Shown in pieces: positions 56,676 to 64,000 of a DNA stretch of 64,000 nucleotides. Where the stretch lies: positions 62,001 through 126,000 of the forward strand of contig CP099426.1 of NCBI GenBank assembly GCA_024114885.1, written 5' to 3'. Within the stretch, counting starts at the first letter, position 1; the number at the start of each line of letters is the position of its first letter. The notes below the pieces were generated by a model, which searched no databases, was not told the DNA's origin, and saw nothing but the letters and a program-made list of their open reading frames with translations. The translations under genes were made by a program, and so were the position numbers. This DNA comes from Septoria linicola (lineage: Eukaryota > Ascomycota > Dothideomycetes > Mycosphaerellales > Mycosphaerellaceae).

Positions 56676-57706
56676 TGAAATAAAGATTTCTCATTCGAAT
56701 GATCTGAGCACGCATTGCAGGAACGCAAGCACAAGCATAAGCAGAGATGAAGATAATCTGTATGCCCAACCGCGCGAAGCATGAACCTCAAAAGTTCTCC
56801 CGCGCGCATCCACGATGTCTTTCTTTCCATCGAGCGGTGGCCCGGCAAGACTGTGAGACGGCCGCGTTCGTGCACGATTCTCAACCTCGCGTTATTTTGA
56901 GCCCGCAGTGCCAGCGAGGAGCTATTGAGCACTCCACGGATCTCGGCAGAGTTCATTGCCTTGTGAGTGCAGTTCTGTACCAGGCTGTGACGAGGGTGAT
57001 GGCCGTGGTCATCTAGAGATACCCAGTGACTGTGCGTCGTTTGGAGGTAAATGTGGCATTCGAACATGTGTGGACTGCTCCTGGAGTGTGGTTGCCGTGG
57101 AAGACCATTTTGCAAGGTGTGATTTGGTTGGGGAGGTGTGCAAGCGAGCGGGATGGGCTGTCTGTGGTTGTGGAGTGAGAGTAGTTGGAATTTCTCGTTC
57201 AGCACACCCGATTTCCACAGCCTTCATATACATTGAGCGGGGTCGCGGCACGAAGCTCATGGGATGGAGGCGCGAGATGGAGTTCCAGCCTGATCAGCCT
57301 TTCACAACAACAGGACGTCAACATCAGGAATGGTCATATTGACTGTACCTCTATTTCCCAGTAGAGTCTCCTCATCAATTGTGCGATACTGTTACCTTTT
57401 CTCGCGAGAGAATCGAGCAATACGTTGTTGAGATAGATGTTCTTGATGAGAAGGGTCCAAGGCGCCTAGATCTGCGTGCAGCTGCAGCTAGCGGCTGTCT
57501 GGAGCCGCACAGCCACGAGAGCTCTGACACGGCTGGCCAATGGCAGTAATGAGACTGTTACTGCGAACTGTAAGTTTTCGATACTACGATCAAAAGACCT
57601 TCTGGGCTCGATGTGCGTACTCATGTATCTGCCGTAGATCTCATTTGCTACTTCCTTGCTCCGTCTTCGTTCTCGGGTATCGTCCTGATCGTCGTGCCTC
57701 ATGCAT
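56676..57706. other. Convergent intergenic region
   Basis: About 1 kb between the 129-aa gene and the 3' end of HET-C, with frames up to 206 codons on the minus strand (56585-57205) that overlap the 129-aa gene and lack motifs. No gene supported. Confidence 0.4.
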
Positions 57707-59920
57707 CTAGTACTGATTATATCCTCCGCCATAACCTTGCTGTCCACCATAGCCTTGCTGCTGGTTCTGATCGTAGCCTCCATATCCTCCCTGTTGCTGG
57801 CCTTGATAGCCGCCTTGGTAGCCTTGGTCATATTCACCCTGCTGTTGCTGCTGATGGTGAGGTTGCCATGGCTGTTCGTAGCCACTCTGGTAAGCAGTTG
57901 GATAATTCTGGTTGCTCTGGTCGTAGCTAGCAGGGGCAGGTTGCGAGTGAGTGTATGCGCTGGGATCGGCTTGCAAACCATCTCTTGCCTTCTGCTCAGC
58001 CAACATATCGAAGACACCACCACGAGTGTTCGAGTGTGAGCCTGCGCCAGGTCCGACGCCAGGAATGTTGAGACCATGTGAATGTGCGATCTGCTGAACA
58101 CCCTGGAAGGAAGAGTGCAGATTAGCGACTTTGTGATTGCGGCCTGCTTTGACAGATTCTGACGAAAGGATGTTGTTGAGCTCGTGGCCTCGGTCGGATC
58201 GTTTTTGAACCCATTTATTAACAGTCTCAAACATCTTGCGATGGATCTCCAGCTGCTCGTTGCGTGCTGCTGGGTGGTGGAAGACACGTGCAACATCGTC
58301 GAGAATTTCATGTTCCGGAACCTCAGGATGCTCCCAGCCGTATATGACTCTCGGTGCAGCATATTGGAGGATCTCGGCTGCAATCTCCCCGGCAGGCTGA
58401 TTGAGGATGTTGCTGAAGTGGTCTTTGGATAGCATCGAGTGCGTGGGATCAGTGCTGGAAGGATCTTGCCACACGAGGTATTGTTGGTTGGCAGAGCTAT
58501 TGATGACTGTGCCGGAGCCCTGCTTGAGTGCGTTCGAAGCCGAGGCAATGATCGGCTTGATGAAGGGCGCAAGTAGGCCCATGACGAAGAGAGTGACCTT
58601 CTCCGTGATTGTGTCGATCATCTTCTCCAGGCCTGGAATCTTAGACACAATAGCAGAAATCTGTCGCACAACCTTGTCTCTGAAACACAGGATAGGATAT
58701 ATCTTTGCCATTGCATCAGCCGCGTCCACTTTTGGTGGAGCCGCGAAGCCTCCACCCTGCATTGTTGGAGCATCACCAGCGGCCCGCGATGATCCATAGC
58801 TATCGTAGCCGCCATACGAGTCGTCCATACCGCGCTGGCCTCCACCACGAGCGTTCTCAGCCGCCTGGGCATCCGATGCTGCTTGAAGGCTAACTGCTTC
58901 TTGGATGAGTGGTCCGGTTCCTGGGATCTTCGCCAACACGTCTGTGAAGAAAGAAGCCTCCTGAGCAGGATCGCCGCCAGCACTACGCTTGCCCTCCACA
59001 CTGGATAGAGCGGCATTCAATTGGGCGACCTCGTTGTCATCAACTTCAACCTGTGTGACATGATCTGTTGCCTCACCCAGAACGGAGTGCAAGAAATCAA
59101 CACCTCCGAATGTTCCAGTCACCAAAGGAAAGACGTGCTTGCCATTCAGGTTGATACTGGCCTGGCTGCCGACATGTGGGAACACATTGTGGAAACCAAG
59201 CTCGATTAACGCGAGCTCAGTATAGTTCGTATGCGCTCCAAAATCTTCCATACAGTGGAGACCTGTGCCCAAGCATCGTAGAGCTTCGCACAAGTCTTTC
59301 TCGTCACCTTTGTTTGGGCCATGGGTGTACATTCTGCCAAAGTGAATACTGCGAGCGAAAGCCCACTTGATGTAGCCAAGCGAAGTGGCGATGCCTAAAT
59401 TCTCGTTCGCGATGTAGTTCTTCATACCAGTGTTGGGGTCTACCGCAAGCTCAATAGCTTGCACGGGACCACGAAGCCGTGGATCGAACGAGCGCGCGTC
59501 CACGTTGTCCGCATAATCTTTGGGGTTGTCGATATGCTCCTCAGGCCTGTAGACACCGAGCCTTTCTGCTGTGACCTCGAATTCCTCCGTAGCATAGCCA
59601 AAGCTCATGAAAGCTAGGATCCAGACCAGGACTCGAATAGTATCGGCTGGGACACCTTTCAAGGTGCCGACATCTACAGCTTGGCTGTAATCACGTAGCC
59701 AATTACCAAAATAGGTCCGCTTGATCATCATGGAGCTCCATTTGTGGCCTTTGATAAAAGCGACTGTGGTGAGCAGGTCCTCAATGTCTCCATGGCGCCA
59801 GTTGTGACCCTCGATTTTGGAGAGCGAGCTGATGTTGCCTGCACCGAATGCCGCTGCCGGAGTAGCCAGGAACAATAGCGCCACTGCGCATAGCAGGACA
59901 TAGGTGGTTTGATTGCCCAT
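57707..59920 (-). CDS. het-C: HET-C family heterokaryon incompatibility protein (737 aa)
   Basis: Single exon, ATG at 59920 to the stop at 57709-57707. The signal peptide or anchor is VLLCAVALLFLATPAAAFGA. The conserved core starts KIEGHNWRHGDIEDLL, then KRTYFGNWLRDYSQAVD, GYATEEFEVT and TGLHCMEDFGAHTNY, which are characteristic of the HET-C family. A hydrophobic stretch MGLLAPFIKPIIASAS lies near residue 450. The C-terminal 90 residues are Gly/Tyr/Gln-rich repeats (GGYQG and GYGGQQ units), matching the glycine-rich tail of Neurospora HET-C. In Neurospora crassa, allelic het-c variants trigger vegetative incompatibility. Whether this copy acts so is unknown. It is divergent from cyclin C. Confidence 0.9.
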   Translation of the reverse strand: MGNQTTYVLLCAVALLFLATPAAAFGAGNISSLSKIEGHNWRHGDIEDLLTTVAFIKGHKWSSMMIKRTYFGNWLRDYSQAVDVGTLKGVPADTIRVLVWILAFMSFGYATEEFEVTAERLGVYRPEEHIDNPKDYADNVDARSFDPRLRGPVQAIELAVDPNTGMKNYIANENLGIATSLGYIKWAFARSIHFGRMYTHGPNKGDEKDLCEALRCLGTGLHCMEDFGAHTNYTELALIELGFHNVFPHVGSQASINLNGKHVFPLVTGTFGGVDFLHSVLGEATDHVTQVEVDDNEVAQLNAALSSVEGKRSAGGDPAQEASFFTDVLAKIPGTGPLIQEAVSLQAASDAQAAENARGGGQRGMDDSYGGYDSYGSSRAAGDAPTMQGGGFAAPPKVDAADAMAKIYPILCFRDKVVRQISAIVSKIPGLEKMIDTITEKVTLFVMGLLAPFIKPIIASASNALKQGSGTVINSSANQQYLVWQDPSSTDPTHSMLSKDHFSNILNQPAGEIAAEILQYAAPRVIYGWEHPEVPEHEILDDVARVFHHPAARNEQLEIHRKMFETVNKWVQKRSDRGHELNNILSSESVKAGRNHKVANLHSSFQGVQQIAHSHGLNIPGVGPGAGSHSNTRGGVFDMLAEQKARDGLQADPSAYTHSQPAPASYDQSNQNYPTAYQSGYEQPWQPHHQQQQQGEYDQGYQGGYQGQQQGGYGGYDQNQQQGYGGQQGYGGGYNQY

Positions 59921-60539
59921 CTTGGCGAGTGATCTAGCTGCAGATCTTCGACAACAAGCGCCAGGACGATATATGAGGCTCGTGTGGTCAGGCCAGTCCA
60001 GCTGAAAAGTGTGGCTGAGTCGTGGCTGTCGTCGTCATGCAACTCTCTGATCTCGTGCGGTCCTGGAGACTCTAGACAAGTTACTGATCCCGGTGAATAG
60101 TAGGGAGACGATGCGATCAGGCGCTTGCAGCTTCGTATTTCTGGTCGATGAAGAATGGAGAAATCTGTTCGTAAAGGAAGCTGGAAGTGAAGTCATCCGG
60201 GATGACGCCACATCTGCCAAGAGCTGTCTCAGTTGGTGCCTGACGATCTCGTTCGGACAGTCACACAACTTCTCTGGAGCTCACGTTCACGTCAACGCCA
60301 TCAAGTCGCGCTCGAAGAGACGACTTTCCTGGTATCACGCAGGAGCGACAGGCGAGTCTGCTCAGGTCACGCTCATCATATCAGTATTGAAGACTCGCGA
60401 TGCGTCAGACTGCCACTTGCAGCTCACGGTCTTGCTGACTACAGCTGCGTGGTAACCCAGGTCAGCACGCAGTGCGCACGTCACATCTTCCTTACGCTGT
60501 CGGGAGCGATACACTCAGACTCATCCTGACCTCGTGACC
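59921..60539. other. Divergent intergenic region HET-C / SSN8
   Basis: 619 bases separating two divergent start codons, so it holds both promoters. Small frames on either strand carry no motif. No clear TATA box or repeat. Confidence 0.45.
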
Positions 60540-61532
60540 ATGGCGGCCAATTATTGGGATTCTACGCAGGCCAAGTTCTGGACTTTTACCAAGGATGAAC
60601 TCGCAGACAAGAGAAGAGCTCTCGAGAGAGCGAATCAGCCTCTTCACAACAAATATACTACGCCAGAGCGTAGACTAATGAGCATCTATTTCCAGCAACA
60701 AGTCACAAAGCTGGCACGGAGAATGAGCCTGAGACAGCAAGCCTTGGCAACTGCACAAGTTTATATGAAGCGCTTTTACCTACATGTTGAAATGCGCAAG
60801 ACCAACCCATACCTCATTATGGCCACGGCAGTGTACTTGGCGTGCAAAATGGAAGAGTGTCCGCAGCATATTCGTCTCATGCTTGGCGAAGCAGCACGAC
60901 AATGGCCGGAGCTCGGGGTTTCAGAGAGCAGCAAGATTGGAGAATGCGAATTCGCTCTCATCTCTACGTTATCTTCACGCTTGATCTGTCATCATCCTTA
61001 CCGGCCGTTGAACGAATTCGCACAGATATTTGGTCTGAGTACCGAAGAGTCGAACCTCGCGCATTCCATCGTGAACGATATGTTCCTCACAGACTTGGTC
61101 CTCCTACACCCCCCACACGTTCTCGCAATCACGGCTCTGGTACTAGCAGTAGTCCTGCGTCCATCAGGTCAGCCATCTGGACTCCAGGCTCACTCTACTC
61201 ATGGGTCGATGGGCTCAGGTTCTCCTGCTCTGAGCTCCCCAACGGGAGCTTCTGGAGCAGGTTTCTCACCCACAATGAGTGCTAGTGCTGCGCAACAAGC
61301 GTTTCTCGGCAGCTTCAGCGGTCTCAGGCAGGCCGGACCAAAGCTCAGCAAGATCGTGGACTGGCTTGCTGAGAGCAAGATTGATATGCCCTCGGTTATA
61401 GATGCCACGCAGGAATTGATCAGCCTTTACGCAGTTTGGGAGGAAAATTATAATGAGCGGGCTTGCAAAGAAGCTATTACCCGCTTTGTCAAAGACGGAG
61501 GAGCCTGGAACTCTTCGAACGCATCGAAGTGA
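60540..61532 (+). CDS. SSN8: Cyclin C, Mediator kinase module subunit
   Basis: Intronless, 330 residues. The ATG at 60540 (MAANYWDSTQ) is preferred over an upstream in-frame GTG. The opening NYWDSTQAKFWTFTKDEL and the cyclin box (YFQQQVTKLARRMSLRQQAL, then YMKRFYL, LIMATAVYLACKMEECPQHI) are diagnostic of cyclin C (SSN8/SRB11). The second cyclin fold contains HPYRPLNEFAQIFGL and LLHPPHVLAITALVLAV. A Gly/Ser-rich insert at about 205-250 separates it from the last helices. Cyclin C pairs with CDK8 (SSN3) in the Mediator kinase module and modulates RNA polymerase II transcription in the nucleus. Confidence 0.93.
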   Translation: MAANYWDSTQAKFWTFTKDELADKRRALERANQPLHNKYTTPERRLMSIYFQQQVTKLARRMSLRQQALATAQVYMKRFYLHVEMRKTNPYLIMATAVYLACKMEECPQHIRLMLGEAARQWPELGVSESSKIGECEFALISTLSSRLICHHPYRPLNEFAQIFGLSTEESNLAHSIVNDMFLTDLVLLHPPHVLAITALVLAVVLRPSGQPSGLQAHSTHGSMGSGSPALSSPTGASGAGFSPTMSASAAQQAFLGSFSGLRQAGPKLSKIVDWLAESKIDMPSVIDATQELISLYAVWEENYNERACKEAITRFVKDGGAWNSSNASK

Positions 61533-61794
61533 GGCCGTCGTATCAAGTCGCACAAGACGTGGGAAGTGGAATATGATCTCGACATATACGGAAGGCAGCA
61601 TGCGAAGCTTTTACGATTCTGGTTTTACTAGTTCTGCATGGAAGCATTTCCCCGGGTCTTCACAAACTCCCGCAGACCAGACAGCGCCTTCTAAAAGCAA
61701 ACCAGGCCGCTGTATTACGACCTTCATAGGACATATCGGCTACGCTTTTGTCAGCGTCTCTCACCAAAGCCGGGCAGTGTTTCCTCGAAACCAC

Positions 61795-63513
61795 TTACAA
61801 AGCAAGATTCTGCCGGTCGGTTAAATCCAGTTGCCTCGCGTCGACAATCTCTTCGGAGACGCTGCCATCTGAGCTATGCTCCACGACTCCAACTTCACTC
61901 ACGAGGCCTCGTTCTTGCAACTTGTCTCTGCGCGAATTCTCACTCTGCAGATACCATCTCAAGTATAGGACAAGCGACATCGGAAAGACGCAGGCGACTC
62001 CGAGGATCACAGCCCAAGTTGGAATGTACCTTGGCCTGTACTGTGGCTGGAACAATTGCGGCGACAAGATGTTGCCCAGTCCATAGCCTACATGATAGAG
62101 GGCTATCACGGTTGTCTAGGAAGGCACATCAGTTCCTCGTTCTGCAACAACAGAAGGCTGTGCACTGACCTTCTTTGTGTGACCATCTGTTACTCCAGGG
62201 TAACGAGAGCAAAAGTATACAAGATATGATCGGAGGAATGTAAGCTGCCACAGAGAGCCACGCCCTGCAATTCGTTGTCTTGGCCAAGATGATGGCTGCT
62301 GCTGCCAATGAGACAAATGCTGTAACGCCATTGACACAACCCAACAGAGTCGTCTGGAGAGTTGTGAAACCAAAGGATTTGATTATGAGCGAATATTGGT
62401 TGGTGAGTCCGTTCGCCATCTCTTGCGACCATGCGTGCAGGAAGAATAGCCATGTCTTCGGATCTTTCACGGCCCCGATGAATTGCGAGCGCTTGAAGCG
62501 CTTTTGCTCTATACCTGAGTGATTCTGTTTGATTCTCAATACGGCCTGTGCCTTCTCCTCAAGCGAAAGGAAATGTGCATCGAGGGGAGAGTTCGGTAAC
62601 CACAGCCCGACCGCGGTACCAAAGAGTACAGTGAGTATCCCAGTCTGGCAGACACAAGTCAGTTCTGTCACTGGATTCCGATGAGTCGAGACTCACAATC
62701 AGAAAGAACCACTTCCATGGGCTGAAGCTGCCGGTGTCGATTCAGAGTACGCCATACGACAATAAGCCTGAGGTGATAGGGCTCGAATTATCGATGGCCC
62801 ACATGCACGGCATCAACACTGATTGCTCATCGTAAGTGAAGAACATGTTCAATGTGAGCAGAAATGCAGGCACGATGCATGCCTCTGCAACGCCGAGCAA
62901 GAAGCGTACAACGAACAGCGATGCGAAGCTGTTGCAAGGTATATGCCTGAGGTCAATCAATCAAATTGTCAGCATCGTCTCACGTATGCCTCCAAGCAGT
63001 TGCCGTCGGGGTCTGAGCATGGCATGGCGCAGCTTGTGCGTCGCCGGCAGAGGCAAAGATCCCAGCTCGAATGCCTGTTGTCGTCGGCTTTACTTACAGG
63101 AGCAGAATTGCACCCCAGATCACAAAGTTAAGTGCTAGCCACTTTGCCACTGGGAAGTGCTGGAGTGCCCAGTTCTGTGGCCACTCCGCGAGAAGATATC
63201 CAAGATAGAAGATCGAACTGAGCCAGTTGTACTGTGTGGAGTTGAGGTTTGCGTCTTCCATGATACCCAGGATTGAACTGTGACCCAAGGTTTGCTTGTC
63301 CACGTACATCAAGTGGTACCCAATACACAAGAATGGCAAAATCCATCGTACACACTTATTCCTGATCAAGCGCGCTTCTTTTGGAGAGGGATCATCGACC
63401 TGGACCTTCGTGAAGAGCTTGTAGCTTTCGTCCCCAAACTTTTCGGCCAGCTTGGGTGTTGCGGTTTCATCTTTGACTGGTACTGTCGTTGACCTTGCAG
63501 CATCTTTGGCCAT
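61795..63513 (-). pseudogene. MFS transporter of the allantoate/organic anion permease type, disrupted
   Basis: Four exons are visible: 63513-63098, 62946-62697, 62644 to about 62167, and 62115-61795. Helix content and motifs such as YLLAEWPQNWALQHFP, SLFVVRFLLGVAEACIVPAF and LYHVGYGLGNILSP fit Dal5/Tna1-like anion:cation symporters of the fungal plasma membrane. Two lesions are seen. An in-frame TGA at 62744-62742 lies inside SYGVL-x-IDTGSFSPWKW. In exon 3, LLLSLPWSNR is followed by a change of frame, with TDGHTKK resuming one frame away, and about one helix is missing by comparison with the family from memory. The N-terminus is intact from the ATG at 63513. Probably a recent pseudogene. Confidence 0.65.
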
Positions 63514-64000
63514 CCTGCACTTTTGTGGTTTCGGAACGTGCTAGAGACAAACGGTGACCACGGTGAGACACCGATCATAACGACATTTCGACGCCCGCAA
63601 ACAAGGAGGCATGAGAAGGTGACCCGTGGGCTATTCCGATGAGAGTGCCGATGATCACCTCATAAGCAGTGAGAATGATCATGATGGGCAATCGATACCG
63701 TTTGTCTCGAATGGTAGGGCAATAAGCGAAGGATTGGTGGAGAAACTCCATGCAACCCGCTGTTCGCTGCAATCAGGCCTTGATCTCGTAGTTCTACTAT
63801 CTGGCATGGTTGCTGCGAGGCTCGAGCTAGAGGCAATGCTGCTTGGCCTAGACACAAATTTCTTGCCGAGCAAGGCTTACAGGCGCAAAGTCTGGCATCG
63901 AGCTCGATTGCGTGCTTGACCCTTGCTCATTAACCACAAGAGAGGCTCCATATCAGCTTGCCGAAGTTCAGCCGCTGAACAAGCAGCACAGCTGCATCAA
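63514..64000. other. Right-edge region
   Basis: About 490 bases upstream of the MFS gene. Minus-strand frames near 63575-63772 include a hydrophobic segment, but nothing recognisable. The promoter of the MFS gene is expected here. Confidence 0.3.

Noticed and set aside
57466..58572. 368-codon minus-strand frame
   Set aside because: Shifted frame over the HET-C C-terminal half; the HET-C frame has clear family motifs.

Overview
The window is nuclear DNA of a filamentous ascomycete. Protein-coding genes are broken by short introns of about 46-82 bases with GTNNGT-type donors and CTGAC/CTAAC-like branch sites. The gene set (HET-C, GH92 mannosidase, RGS-LOV photoreceptor, hamartin/TSC1, WDR48 with its C-terminal DUF3337 region, cyclin C) is typical of Pezizomycotina. 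A member of the Dothideomycetes is my inference, from protein style only. I saw no rRNA, tRNA, CRISPR or intact transposon.

Layout. 0-0.6 kb: the truncated end of a cysteine-rich secreted protein gene. 2.0-6.4 kb: a tandem, same-strand array of five diverged paralogs of an unrecognised small protein family; two copies look intact and three are broken. They are followed by a frameshifted fragment resembling DUF3632 proteins. 8.0-8.9 kb: TAF10. 8.9-15.35 kb: gene-poor. 15.36-18.63 kb: TSC1 (hamartin). 18.6-26.4 kb: a 7.8-kb gene-poor block with hairpins and diverged repeats. 26.4-28.6 kb: two tandem uncharacterised paralogs. 29.07-31.13 kb: a large disordered protein. 31.1-35.1 kb: gene-poor, with a coiled-coil remnant. 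35.1-35.7 kb: a broken UstYa-like membrane protein. 36.3-37.3 kb: F-box/zinc protein. 38.1-40.6 kb: secreted GH92 alpha-mannosidase. 41-44.2 kb: ubiquitin E1 (UBA1), divergent from a PQ-loop vacuolar-type transporter at 44.8-45.7 kb. That transporter is followed in the same reading frame by a long Arg/Pro-rich region (to 47.8 kb) interrupted only by two TAG codons. 47.9-51.3 kb: WDR48/UAF1 with a GC-AG intron. 52.7-54.7 kb: RGS-LOV-PAS photoreceptor. 55.4-56.7 kb: two small proteins, one probably myristoylated. 57.7-59.9 kb: HET-C. 60.5-61.5 kb: cyclin C (SSN8). 61.8-63.5 kb: a decayed MFS transporter.

How the genes relate. The conserved genes are unlinked housekeeping functions: TFIID/SAGA, Mediator CDK module, TORC1 control, ubiquitin activation and deubiquitinase control. 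They are separated by lineage-specific, partly decaying sequence. No biosynthetic cluster is visible. The most unusual items are the decaying paralog array at 2-6.4 kb, the TAG-interrupted continuous frame at 44.8-47.8 kb, and the light- and G-protein-linked RGS-LOV protein. Several frame breaks sit in short A-runs, so some could be sequence errors rather than biology.
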